From Chloroflexota bacterium (lineage in GTDB: Bacteria > Chloroflexota > Ktedonobacteria > Ktedonobacterales > Ktedonobacteraceae): DNA of 20,343 bases. Below, in pieces: positions 7,755 to 15,591 of this stretch (position 1 is its first letter; each line of letters opens with the position of its first letter). The stretch spans positions 1 through 20,343 of the forward strand of contig DAHVFL010000020.1 in NCBI GenBank assembly GCA_027316975.1. Reading direction: 5' to 3'. A program made the translations under genes and the position numbers. The notes under the pieces were generated by a model, which saw nothing but the letters and a program-made list of their open reading frames with translations, did not search any database and was not told the DNA's origin.

Positions 7755-9443
7755 ATGGTTACGTTCAATCATACTAAAATTCGCTTCCCTTTAATCACAG
7801 GTATATATGGAAGTGTGGCGATAGTTATCATAGCTATCGCGTCATTGCTGCGTGTCTTGCTTATTGGCAAGGGATATCTTGTCACTAACAGTGATGAGAG
7901 TACGATGGGGTTGATGGCCTTACATATTGCGTATCGAGGGGAACATCCTACCTTCTTTTATGGTCAAAACTATATGGGTTCGTTAGAAGCCTATCTTGGA
8001 TCGGTGTTCTTTCATCTTTTCGGCACCACCATCTTTTCTCTGCGTATGGGTCTCGTTCTGCTCTTTACACTCTTTCTGATAAGCATGTATTTTCTGACCA
8101 GTTTGCTCTATTCACGGGGATTAGCGCTTGTCTCGCTGGTTTTGCTTGGCCTGGGATCAGATGGAATGATGAGGCAAGAGCTTTGGGCAATAGGAGGATA
8201 TCCTGAGACGCTGCTTTTTGGCGCGCTGGTTTTGCTTCTCGCCTCCTGGCTGGCGCTTTCATCCAGTCGCTACGCATCACAGTCGTATCCCTGGTGGCGG
8301 TACGCAGGATATGGTGGTTGGGGAGTAGCTGCGGGGCTTGGATTATGGAGCGACTTGCTGATCATTCCATTTGTGTTGTTATCGGCGTTGTTGCTATTGA
8401 TAGGTTGCTGGCGAGAATGGAGGACATGGGCTGTACCCTGCCTTTTACTGGGACTGGTGATTGGCGCGTGGCCCCTGATTTCGTACAATCTTTCAGCGGC
8501 GGCGGGGCAGGATTCATTGTCCGTGCTTTTGCGCATTCGTGATACGGATAGAGTGGATAACTTGCCTGGTGTGAACCAGGTCATCGGAGCATTTTTCGTC
8601 AGCCTGCCCATTATTACGGGAGCGAACCGATCTTGTCCGGTGAGTGGCGGGAAGCAGATAACATTCGCGGGTCCTCATCCCTTTCAGTGCGTGCTTGAAT
8701 ACACGAGTTGGGGAGTGGGTTTCACGTTGCTCTGGAGCTTCGCCACGGCAATTGCTATCACTGCATTGTGGAAACTGCGAACGCAAGGTGCGTCACAGGA
8801 GCGGATTGATGAAAAGAGACAGGCTGCTATGCGACACTTCGCCCGGCTGGCGCTGCTGGGAAGCGCTGGTTTGACGATGCTGCTCTACGCTATAAGTTCA
8901 AATGCGGCGTATTTACCCCAGTCGAACGACCGGTATTTAGTAGGGTTGCTTATTGCCTTTCCTGCGGTGCTTTCTCCTCTGTGGTTTGCGACCGGGAGGA
9001 CGGCAAACGGCACAGGCATCAGGTTGGCAGGGCGATGGTTGGCGACCTGCTTGATCGTGCTGGTATTTCTTACCGGAACACTCCGTATCTTCCAATCTCT
9101 TCCTGCCGATCAAAGCGCAAATCGTTTGCAAGTAGCGCTGATGCATGATCTCTTGCGTCGTAATATTACGCGCATGTATTCAGAATATTGGACATGCAAC
9201 CGCATTATCTTCCAGAGCGATGAGCGCATCATCTGTGCTGTTGTCAATGGCAATGGGCAAATCACCAGGACTGGCAATCGTTATGCTCCTTACGTGGCTA
9301 CTGTCCTGGCTGATCCCCATGCTGCCTACGTCTTACCCACCAATTCACTTTTAGCTACAACGTTCGCAAGGCAGATTGCCCACAAAGGAGTGCAATACCA
9401 GCACTTCGCCTTTGATAACTATCAAATTTACGTACCGTTTTGA
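7755..9443 (+). CDS. Polytopic GT-C type glycosyltransferase-like membrane protein
   Basis: The roughly 562-residue product has about ten or more hydrophobic segments. The first, near residues 10-32, is followed by a loop with NSDESTMGL and then HIAYRGEHPTFFYGQNYMGS. An acidic pair in the first external loop before a long run of helices is the usual arrangement of GT-C enzymes (PMT/GT39-like), which use polyprenyl-phosphate sugars to glycosylate lipids or proteins outside the membrane. The C-terminal 110 residues are more soluble and contain Cys residues. ATG at 7755 was chosen because GGAAG lies about 4 nt upstream and it starts directly before the first helix; a GTG at 7701 would add a basic 18-residue extension without a clear ribosome binding site. 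Family placement rests on topology and the acidic motif only. Confidence 0.72.
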   Translation: MVTFNHTKIRFPLITGIYGSVAIVIIAIASLLRVLLIGKGYLVTNSDESTMGLMALHIAYRGEHPTFFYGQNYMGSLEAYLGSVFFHLFGTTIFSLRMGLVLLFTLFLISMYFLTSLLYSRGLALVSLVLLGLGSDGMMRQELWAIGGYPETLLFGALVLLLASWLALSSSRYASQSYPWWRYAGYGGWGVAAGLGLWSDLLIIPFVLLSALLLLIGCWREWRTWAVPCLLLGLVIGAWPLISYNLSAAAGQDSLSVLLRIRDTDRVDNLPGVNQVIGAFFVSLPIITGANRSCPVSGGKQITFAGPHPFQCVLEYTSWGVGFTLLWSFATAIAITALWKLRTQGASQERIDEKRQAAMRHFARLALLGSAGLTMLLYAISSNAAYLPQSNDRYLVGLLIAFPAVLSPLWFATGRTANGTGIRLAGRWLATCLIVLVFLTGTLRIFQSLPADQSANRLQVALMHDLLRRNITRMYSEYWTCNRIIFQSDERIICAVVNGNGQITRTGNRYAPYVATVLADPHAAYVLPTNSLLATTFARQIAHKGVQYQHFAFDNYQIYVPF

Positions 9444-9532
9444 ACTGTCGCTTTCTGATAGGTCATTTGGTAGTGTTGGGCATCGAAGTGGCGAGTACGA
9501 CGCCGGAACTCGAAGGTGAAATCGGGCCATGC

Positions 9533-10312
9533 TCATTTCCTCAGGGCTACAAGATGATGTTCTACAGATTTCAGGAACGGCAATGCAACTGCTGCCACAT
9601 CTTTTGGGCTAAGCACGGGAGCGCTATGGGTCGCTACAATGATTATGTCATGCGGTTGCAGGCGAGACGGTGGTGGAGCCAGGGCATCCTTGTGTCCCCA
9701 GACGAAGAGGATGGGGACTGGTGGTGAGTCTGGCAACGAAAATGGAGCGCGACCCTTGCCGGGCAATTCCAGCAGCATACGCTTGAGATTGGCCGGAAGT
9801 TGCAATGCTATCTCGCTCATCCACTCTTCAGCATAATCACGGCATTGCAGGTTAAATCCGAGTACGATGAGCAAATAATAGAGGCGCCAGCCCGATACTA
9901 TCCAACTTGCCAGTCCTGAAGATCTCAAATTTATCCATTGTTCGACTTCGAGCGCCATTTTCCAGACCCTGCGCAGGTAGAGTGGACAGAGGAAGACGGC
10001 TCGATCGACATGGTGTGGATAACGCTGGATATAGGCCTCGCCCGCCCGCGTTCCTGTTGAATAGGCCAGGATGGCCCATTGTTCGATGCCCAGAGCAATG
10101 CGAAGCTCTTCAAGGCCCTCGGCGCACGCTGAGTAATACGGCTTGCCGGGTACAATTTCGCACGCTGCTCCCAGACCGGGAAGCTCGACGAGAATGAGTT
10201 GGAAATGTGGTGCAAGCAGTGGAACCAGATTACGCCATACGGTATAAGTTACACCCCACCCGTGGATGAGGAGGAGCGGGTGGCCGTGCCCTTCTTGTTG
10301 ATACGGTAGCAT
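9533..10312 (-). CDS. Alpha/beta-fold hydrolase
   Basis: The 259-residue product is a compact alpha/beta hydrolase. It shows the oxyanion-hole motif HGWG (17-20), a nucleophile elbow AYSTG with S85 (Ala in place of the first Gly of GxSxG), the acid in WGHKD (D209) and the base H229 in ATHSAP. A lid or cap region lies around 115-185. It should act as a cytosolic esterase, lipase-like or C-C bond hydrolase with unknown substrate. No signal peptide is visible. An AGAGGT sequence just before the ATG serves as ribosome binding site. It is convergent with the GT-C gene and divergent from the glycosyltransferase at 10438; the 125-bp space between must hold both promoters. Confidence 0.87.
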   Translation of the reverse strand: MLPYQQEGHGHPLLLIHGWGVTYTVWRNLVPLLAPHFQLILVELPGLGAACEIVPGKPYYSACAEGLEELRIALGIEQWAILAYSTGTRAGEAYIQRYPHHVDRAVFLCPLYLRRVWKMALEVEQWINLRSSGLASWIVSGWRLYYLLIVLGFNLQCRDYAEEWMSEIALQLPANLKRMLLELPGKGRAPFSLPDSPPVPILFVWGHKDALAPPPSRLQPHDIIIVATHSAPVLSPKDVAAVALPFLKSVEHHLVALRK

Positions 10313-10437
10313 ACCTCTGATCGATATCTCCCTGCTGATTTACCTGTGTAGGCCAATTCACGTTCTTGAATGCGAATGGTTGATCTTAGCCACATTGTAG
10401 CATATAGTTATCAAGGAAGCTATATTAAGGATTGTTG

Positions 10438-11607
10438 ATGCCGAAACGGAAGAGTATTCTCATTCTCACCTCGAAAACAGGCGGGGGACATGTAAGCCTG
10501 GCCGAGGCTTTGCGCGACTTGCTCGAAAAGGGGCTACCGACCGCGGAGAGCGTGTACGAGCAATACACGGCAGATGCGGAAGCTCCAGCCATTACTATCG
10601 TTGACCCGCAACCGGGTTTTTTCCACCTGCACTATCGTTTTGTGAGTCGCAAAGCGCTCTGGCTGTGGGCTGCGGAGTTTCACTTTTTCGATGCACCCTG
10701 GCGAGCGATGCTGGCGCACAGGGTTTTCACGCGCCTGGTGTACCAGCAACTAACTGACTTAGTAGATACAGTACGTCCAGATCTCATCATCACGACCTAT
10801 CCGTTCTTTTCCTATGAAGTCAAGCGCGTGTTGGAGCGGCGTGCGCTTGCAGTACCCCTGGTCTTGCTCTTTTCCGACGCGAACAGCGTCCATGCCGCGT
10901 GGCTCACCGAACGGCGGGCGGATGCGACTTTCGCCACAACACGCGAGACACACGAACAAGCGCTTGCGGCTGGTTTTGACCCGCATCGCCTGCACCTGGT
11001 CGGATGGCCGGTGCGCGCTCAATTCTTCCAGGCGCACTTAGCGGGAAAGGTTGCACAAAAAGAACAGCTTACACGCATGGGTCTTGCGCATAATCGCTTT
11101 ACTATCTTCCTACAAGGCGGCGGTGAAGGAGCGTCGCGCATTGAGAGCGCTATCGAAACCTTGCTCGTCAAAGGCCCACTTACGCATGAATTGCAGATAA
11201 TCCTGGCGGCTGGTACCAATACTAGCCTGCTTGAACGCTACAAAAACATGCCCAACCTTATCGCCTTGCCCTATACAAAAGAAATTGCGCCATTCATGGC
11301 TGCTGCTGACGTTATCATGGGCAAAGCCGGGCCGAATGCGCTTTTTGAGTCAGTCACGCTGAACAAACCCTTCATTGCTACATCCTTCATACCAGGCCAG
11401 GAGCAAGAAAACCTGTCGTTTATCCAGCGTTATGGCCTTGGTTGGGTCGCGCTTCGACCGCAAGAACAGCTTTTGTTGCTGTCCTCACTCGTATATGGCT
11501 CGGACGCGATGGAGACGATGTTGAACACTATCGAAGCGTATCGCCTTTGGAATACTGTCGCCATCATGCGAGTGATCGAACTTGTAAATGCGCTGCTCGA
11601 TCATTGA
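10438..11607 (+). CDS. MGDG synthase-like GT28 glycosyltransferase
   Basis: This 389-residue protein matches the monogalactosyldiacylglycerol synthase / processive diacylglycerol glucosyltransferase group (GT-B fold, related to MurG). The N-terminus carries ILTSKTGGGH, where the glycine-rich loop and His mark the family. The nucleotide-sugar domain has FLQGGGEGA and the donor site MGKAGPNALFES, followed by PGQEQENLSF. Such enzymes transfer a hexose from UDP-sugar to diacylglycerol at the inner membrane face, making glycolipids. ATG at 10438 was preferred because AAGG lies about 7 nt upstream; two TTG codons at 10432 and 10435 precede it in frame. It converges with the monooxygenase gene, leaving 22 bp between stops and no obvious terminator hairpin. 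Confidence 0.88.
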   Translation: MPKRKSILILTSKTGGGHVSLAEALRDLLEKGLPTAESVYEQYTADAEAPAITIVDPQPGFFHLHYRFVSRKALWLWAAEFHFFDAPWRAMLAHRVFTRLVYQQLTDLVDTVRPDLIITTYPFFSYEVKRVLERRALAVPLVLLFSDANSVHAAWLTERRADATFATTRETHEQALAAGFDPHRLHLVGWPVRAQFFQAHLAGKVAQKEQLTRMGLAHNRFTIFLQGGGEGASRIESAIETLLVKGPLTHELQIILAAGTNTSLLERYKNMPNLIALPYTKEIAPFMAAADVIMGKAGPNALFESVTLNKPFIATSFIPGQEQENLSFIQRYGLGWVALRPQEQLLLLSSLVYGSDAMETMLNTIEAYRLWNTVAIMRVIELVNALLDH

Positions 11608-11629
11608 AGCTACCGGCAACACATGATGT

Positions 11630-12997
11630 TCAGCGCGCTTGAAGTTTGACTGCGCTCTTGTACCGTGACTGTATTCCCTGTGGCGGTTTGCCAATGTCGA
11701 TCCCGGCCTTTTTCAATTCACGAGCCAGGTCCTTGCGGAAGCCATGATAGTCAACCTCGGTTGAGTGGCGGGTGCCACCGGTAAAGGCGATGTGGGGATG
11801 CTCGATCTCAGCCTGGATCGCGGCCCTGAGATTGGCCGGGCGTTGGTACGTGCCAGCGATTTCGGCGCACGCCAGTTGGGCCTGGTAATCCGCCATGGGC
11901 CAGATGCAGCCCACCGGTTGGAATAAGCCGATGAAATACAGGTTTTTGTAGTCCGGGTGCATCATCCGGCGGAACAGTGGCACTTTTTCAGCGTGCTGAA
12001 AGTTGATAAACGACTCATCGAAAAAGGGGAAAGTGATCCAGAAGCCAGTACAGGCACACACGATATCGAATGCTTCGACTTCCCCATTCACAAATTCGAC
12101 ACTGTCTCCTGCGAATCGCTTGATAGCAGGGCGAGGGAAGATGCGACCGTGCCGGATGAAGTCGAGGAGATCGGAGTTGAGTGTCGGGTGATGACTCAGG
12201 GCCGGGTGCGTGTTTGTAGGCAGGCCGTATTTGCTATATGGCCCCTCAATGATATTGAGTAATCTGGTCAGCGCCAACTGTTTGAGTTTCATTGGCATCC
12301 AGTTGGTACGAGCCGCGAAAACGTCCGAGGGCATCCCAAAGAAGAATTTTGGGATAAACCACTGCGGGCTGCGCATCGACAGGCACACCTTGTCTGCCAG
12401 GCGCGCGGCTTCCACCGCGATGTCACAGGCTGAATTACCGGCGCCTATCACCAGTACGCTTTTGCCGCGCCAGTCTTCGCTGATCCGTTTGAAGTCGTGC
12501 GAGTGCATATAGGTGCCTGTAAATTCGCCAGGGTACTCAGGGTATTTCGGGTTCCAGTGGTGGCCGTTGGCAACCATTAATTGGTCGAATAGAGCAGTAT
12601 GCGCTTCACCGGCCTCGTCAGTATATTCTACAGACCATTTGCCCTCATCGGTTCGCGTTACCCTGGTAACGGTGTGTTTGAAGCGGATGCGTTCATACAC
12701 GTGAAAATGCCTGGCATAGGATTCAAAGTAGGCCTGTAATTGACGATGATGCGGGTAATCTGGATAGTTATCCGGCATAGGAAAGTCTTCATATTCCGAC
12801 CAGGTCTTCGAACTAATGATATGGGTGTTTTCGTAAACGCTGGAGTGTCCGGTGCTGGCATCGAAGACCCAGTTGCCGCCGACCCTGTCGTTCTTTTCGA
12901 AGACGACGACATCAAAGCCGAATAGCACTGCATTCTTTGCCGCCGCGATGCCGCTTGGACCCGCCCCGATCACGCAGACCTGGACTGTGTTTCCCAT
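11630..12997 (-). CDS. Flavin-containing monooxygenase (FMO-like)
   Basis: The 455-residue protein has the three FMO markers: an FAD-binding GAGPSG (G11, G13, G16), the FMO signature FxGxxxHxxxF as FTGTYMHSHDF (159-169), and an NADPH-binding GAGNSACD (from 185). It should use NADPH and oxygen to oxygenate soft nucleophiles (N or S) or perform Baeyer-Villiger oxidation in the cytosol; the substrate is unknown. The start at 12997 was chosen because GGAGGAAC lies immediately upstream and the protein begins right before the Rossmann motif. An in-frame ATG at 13087 would extend the gene into the tRNA at 13062-13157 and is rejected. It lies 64 bp downstream of the tRNA on the same strand and could be read from the tRNA promoter. 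Confidence 0.92.
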   Translation of the reverse strand: MGNTVQVCVIGAGPSGIAAAKNAVLFGFDVVVFEKNDRVGGNWVFDASTGHSSVYENTHIISSKTWSEYEDFPMPDNYPDYPHHRQLQAYFESYARHFHVYERIRFKHTVTRVTRTDEGKWSVEYTDEAGEAHTALFDQLMVANGHHWNPKYPEYPGEFTGTYMHSHDFKRISEDWRGKSVLVIGAGNSACDIAVEAARLADKVCLSMRSPQWFIPKFFFGMPSDVFAARTNWMPMKLKQLALTRLLNIIEGPYSKYGLPTNTHPALSHHPTLNSDLLDFIRHGRIFPRPAIKRFAGDSVEFVNGEVEAFDIVCACTGFWITFPFFDESFINFQHAEKVPLFRRMMHPDYKNLYFIGLFQPVGCIWPMADYQAQLACAEIAGTYQRPANLRAAIQAEIEHPHIAFTGGTRHSTEVDYHGFRKDLARELKKAGIDIGKPPQGIQSRYKSAVKLQAR

Positions 12998-13061
12998 GAT
13001 GTTCCTCCACTGCTGGCACTGATTGCTTTGGAAGGCAACAACAAACGAGTGCTGTATCGGG

Positions 13062-13157
13062 CAGAGGCGTATGGGAGTCGAACCCATCAGGGACCGCGCC
13101 GAGCGACCCCCCGGCCGTTTTGAAGACGGTGAGACCCACCGGGGCCCCTACACCTCC
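13062..13157 (-). tRNA. selC: tRNA-Sec (anticodon UCA)
   Basis: The reverse strand starts GGAGGTGT and folds into a selenocysteine tRNA. The acceptor stem has 8 bp (GGAGGTGT with ACGCCTCT, two G-U pairs). A long D stem of 6-7 bp carries a CGGT loop. The anticodon loop is CTTCAAA, giving UCA. The large variable arm has 8 paired bases (GGGGTCGC with GCGGTCCC) and a TCGGC loop. The T arm is ATGGG-TTCGACT-CCCAT. The 8+5 acceptor/T stacking, long variable arm and UCA anticodon distinguish it from tRNA-Ser. The discriminator is G at 13062, followed by CCC in the DNA instead of CCA, so CCA must be completed after transcription. The anticodon stem has only four Watson-Crick pairs next to an A-C opposition. 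Confidence 0.93.
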
Positions 13158-13178
13158 ATGGTGTTGTTTACAGGGTGT

Positions 13179-13207
13179 ATTGTGCCATTGACTTTCCAAG
13201 TTGTCAA
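13179..13207 (-). promoter_or_regulatory. Promoter of the tRNA-Sec gene
   Basis: Reading the reverse strand, a perfect -35 box TTGACA (13202-13207) is followed after exactly 17 bp by CACAAT (13179-13184), which matches the -10 consensus at 4 of 6 positions. It lies about 22 bp before the first base of the tRNA, in the short space after the DinB-like gene's stop codon. No other candidate is visible for selC. Confidence 0.65.
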
Positions 13208-13241
13208 GCAAGAGCTTCAATCCTGATTAGTCTGCGCGAGT

Positions 13242-13922
13242 TTACTTGCCCAACCGTCCTTGAAGTTCCCAGGCATGGTCGAGGGCGTGCCATGCTGATC
13301 TGCGCGCGGCGAAGCGCGGGGTCCATGAAAAGCCATGCTTGCGGCGAGGGACAGGCTCTTCATCGCGTTGTACTGCCCGCAGCGCCGCTACAATTTGTTC
13401 TCGCACTTCTGCTTCTTGCTCTGCTATACGAGCGGGGTCTGGGCGCCGGTAAGCGGGACCAAACCCTGAGAGATGCGTCAAGTCTGCTTCCAGCAGGTGC
13501 AGGCGCATGGCCTCTGGAGAGCGTCCTCGCTCAGGCTTTTTGTCGCGCAGTACCGCTGGAATACTGTATAGAACTTCATCGAAGGTGGACCAGCAGGCTG
13601 TGAGTAGACTGACCAGCCGCTCAATATCAGCCTCCACGAGGGGCTTTGAATCGGATGAAAGTAGAACGGCTGGCGCGCCAAAGTCCGTTGTAGCTGTCCC
13701 CGCTACGCGCTCGACGACCTCGAACGTCTCGAAGGAAGGAGGAATGGCGAAAGGAAGACCTGCGCGCTCGGCTACCGGCGCGTAGCGCGGGCCAGCGATG
13801 ACAAGTTGATGAAGGGCAGACACCTCGTCTTTGCCTGCTCGACACCACCCGATCCAATTGAGCGCCTGCGCGAATACGCGGCCTTTGAGGCCAATTTCAA
13901 GCGCAACGGCAATTTTCTCCAT
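13242..13922 (-). CDS. HicB-like / DinB-like two-domain protein
   Basis: The 226-residue protein begins with a segment resembling a HicB-type fold: VALEIGLKGRVFAQALNWIGWCRAG followed by a helix and GPRYAPVAERAG (1-60; shown here only in outline). The rest (about 80-226) looks like a DinB/YfiT four-helix bundle, with candidate metal-ligand positions at H142 and H145 and at the His residues of SAWHALDHAWEL near the C-terminus. DinB-like proteins include thiol-dependent metalloenzymes, but the function here is unknown. No HicA toxin gene is adjacent, so a toxin-antitoxin role is not supported. AGGAGA lies 8-9 nt upstream of ATG and falls in a hairpin loop (13922-13945). The gene is upstream of selC on the same strand; a separate tRNA promoter sits between them. 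Confidence 0.7.
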   Translation of the reverse strand: MEKIAVALEIGLKGRVFAQALNWIGWCRAGKDEVSALHQLVIAGPRYAPVAERAGLPFAIPPSFETFEVVERVAGTATTDFGAPAVLLSSDSKPLVEADIERLVSLLTACWSTFDEVLYSIPAVLRDKKPERGRSPEAMRLHLLEADLTHLSGFGPAYRRPDPARIAEQEAEVREQIVAALRAVQRDEEPVPRRKHGFSWTPRFAARRSAWHALDHAWELQGRLGK

Positions 13923-13945
13923 ATCTGTTTTCTCCTGAACAGATA
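13922..13945 (-). promoter_or_regulatory. Hairpin presenting the ribosome binding site of the DinB-like gene
   Basis: Arms TATCTGTT and AACAGATA (13938-13945 and 13922-13929) are perfect 8-bp complements enclosing an 8-nt loop, which on the mRNA reads CAGGAGAA and holds the Shine-Dalgarno sequence. The proximal arm ends with the A of the start codon. It could be an RNA thermosensor-like or protein-bound control site, or a DNA operator with 8-bp half-sites. Confidence 0.45.
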
Positions 13946-14433
13946 CTATCTATTAATCGATCTGCAACACTAACTGCGCTGTCTCCTCATCGCCTCTTCA
14001 GGGCCTATTATTCATCGGGTATTTCAAACCGGAAACGAGAGTTCTATTGTAACCCTGAGATGAGATAAGCACAAGATGACAAATATGCGTAGCAAGTGAT
14101 GGTCATTTGTATGAAAAGTTGCAGATGTGTCAGATGTTGCATGTGTTTTATGACTGATTTCATATTTATTCCGTATATCTTTCTCTGGAGTACTTCTGGA
14201 ATATCGCATGGACGTTGCTATATGGGACATATGGGACATATGGGACTGATGCACATCTGTTAAGAAGATGTCAGGATTGGCGAAAGGCGCCGCTCTAAAC
14301 AGGAACCCACACCATGAATAATAGGAGAAGCTGTTTTCCTGTAATGTTGATGCCTGCTTTCCATTTTGTAGAGGAAAGAGCAAGCAGGCTCTATTTAGAG
14401 TATACCTGGTTGTGAGTGAAAATTCAAGGATTT
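13946..14433. other. Intergenic region without convincing gene
   Basis: This AT-richer stretch lies between two reverse-strand genes. A 119-codon reverse frame (14024-14383) has low-complexity HMSHMSH repeats caused by a 9-bp tandem repeat, no family likeness and no good ribosome binding site, so it is not called. A small palindrome CTCTATTTAGAG lies near 14390-14401. Promoters for the DinB-like gene should be here but none stands out. Confidence 0.55.
14222..14248. repeat. 9-bp tandem repeat, about three copies
   Basis: ATGGGACAT occurs twice head to tail (14222-14230, 14231-14239), followed by a third, partial copy ATGGGACTG. The purpose is unknown; it could be a binding-site array or slippage product. 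Confidence 0.8.
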
Positions 14434-15096
14434 TTAAGCACGAGCCGGGATGTTGCTCACACGCTCAACATTCAACTCGGTCAAATCTTTGACCATCAGG
14501 TCGGCTACGCGTAATCCGGGCAGGTCGCGGTTGCCTGCGACGGAGATGCAGCGCATTCCGGCGGCAAGAGCGGCCTGCACGCCTGCCACGGCGTCTTCTA
14601 TGACCAGGCACACGGGTGGCGGCATGTGTAGCTCACCGGCGGCTTTCAGGAAGATGTCGGGGGCGGGTTTGCCATGTGCTACCGACTCGCCTGATACAAG
14701 GGCCGAGAGGTAGTGGTCGAGGTGAAGCAAATCCTTGATGAGTTGAATATTTTCTCGAGGTGTGGAGGTGGCTAGCGCCTGGGGGAAGCCTGCCTCGTGC
14801 AGACCGCGCATGAGTTCCATTGAGCCGGGTAAGGGCGCGACAGATTCACGGATAAATTCGCGAAAATAGAACTCTTTACGGTCTGCCAGCGCCTGTAATT
14901 GGTCTTTTGAAAGATTTTTCCAGTGGAGCGGGATGATATCGTCGTTGCGTTTGCCGAAGGTGGCCCAGAAATCGGCGTCGGTGAAAGTAATACCTTCTTC
15001 TCGCGCCAGTCGTTGCCAGGCGCGGCGGTGCTCGTCTGCGCTATCGATAATGACGCCGTCCAGGTCCCAAATTACCGCCTGAATTGAATTTGCCAT
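14434..15096 (-). CDS. Beta-phosphoglucomutase-like HAD phosphatase
   Basis: The 220-residue product is a complete subclass-I HAD enzyme. It has motif I WDLDGVI with nucleophile D11 and acid/base D13, motif II in ATSTPREN, motif III K in HGKPAPDIF, and motif IV IEDAVAGVQAA with the acidic pair. The small helical cap and these motifs fit beta-phosphoglucomutase and related sugar-phosphate phosphatases. The substrate (hexose phosphate, 2-deoxyglucose-6-phosphate or similar) cannot be decided. The start at 15096 has GGAGATT about 7 nt upstream and begins at the canonical N-terminus; an in-frame ATG or GTG further up (15177) would add 27 residues into the divergent promoter region. The gene is divergent from the small unknown ORF at 15228. 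Confidence 0.9.
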   Translation of the reverse strand: MANSIQAVIWDLDGVIIDSADEHRRAWQRLAREEGITFTDADFWATFGKRNDDIIPLHWKNLSKDQLQALADRKEFYFREFIRESVAPLPGSMELMRGLHEAGFPQALATSTPRENIQLIKDLLHLDHYLSALVSGESVAHGKPAPDIFLKAAGELHMPPPVCLVIEDAVAGVQAALAAGMRCISVAGNRDLPGLRVADLMVKDLTELNVERVSNIPARA

Positions 15097-15149
15097 ACAG
15101 TGGAATCTCCAATTTCTTTTTATCTCATCATAGCATATCAGACATTTTA

Positions 15150-15178
15150 TAGACGGTGCGACATTGGGATGATACAAT
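15150..15178 (+). promoter_or_regulatory. Putative promoter of the unknown ORF / paaK unit
   Basis: TAGACG (15150-15155) and TACAAT (15173-15178) are spaced by 17 bp, matching consensus at 4 of 6 and 5 of 6 positions. Transcription would start near 15185, ahead of the ATG at 15228. This argues against the GTG at 15156 as start of the small ORF. Confidence 0.42.
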
Positions 15179-15227
15179 AGATGCAGTTAAAGTCCCTGAC
15201 CATGTACATCGTTTCTCGCAGGTAACG

Positions 15228-15572
15228 ATGCTATTTTACAGATGGAGGGAGGTACGGCGTAGCGCTGGCTACGTCCAGTATGGCATGGATTATGGATTTA
15301 CAACTGTGTCTTGCGAACTTCTACCTCTGGAAGTGAGCAGGGATAAAGCGTTCCTACGCAGCACATTAGAACCCCTGGGACTTGGCCAATGGCTAGACCT
15401 GGGGCTGCGCGGCCTGCGTCTCATTCCTCACGATCTCGCCTTTCCGCCCACCTATTTCAACCCTGATGGCACGGTTGACCTGGTGAACAAAGATTTGTAC
15501 CTCGATGATGTCATGACCCACATGGAGCGCATTGCTGCCGCGTTGGGATGCGAACTGGAGTGGGATTTTTAG
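15228..15572 (+). CDS. Conserved-looking small protein, unknown function
   Basis: This 114-residue protein starts MLFYRWREVRRSAGYVQYG and ends CELEWDF. It is soluble, with mixed strands and helices: a strand-rich middle (GFTTVSCELLPLEVS), an acidic/aromatic stretch (PPTYFNPDGTVDLVNKDLYLD) and a C-terminal helix. I do not recognise a family. ATG at 15228 was chosen because it follows AGGT and lies downstream of the putative promoter; a GTG at 15156 would add 24 residues but has no ribosome binding site. Its stop is 19 bp before the PaaK start, which has its own strong site, so the two are probably co-transcribed and the protein may serve the same pathway. The coding call rests on length, spacing and codon pattern. 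Confidence 0.62.
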   Translation: MLFYRWREVRRSAGYVQYGMDYGFTTVSCELLPLEVSRDKAFLRSTLEPLGLGQWLDLGLRGLRLIPHDLAFPPTYFNPDGTVDLVNKDLYLDDVMTHMERIAAALGCELEWDF

Positions 15573-15591
15573 AACCTGGAGGCAAATTCTA

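Noticed and set aside
12998..13087. Upstream in-frame ATG of the monooxygenase (30 extra residues).
   Set aside because: The extension overlaps the 3' part of the tRNA-Sec gene and lacks a ribosome binding site; the ATG at 12997 has a strong one.
14024..14383. 119-codon reverse-strand frame.
   Set aside because: Low complexity from the tandem repeat, no ribosome binding site, AT-rich composition unlike neighbouring genes, and no family likeness.
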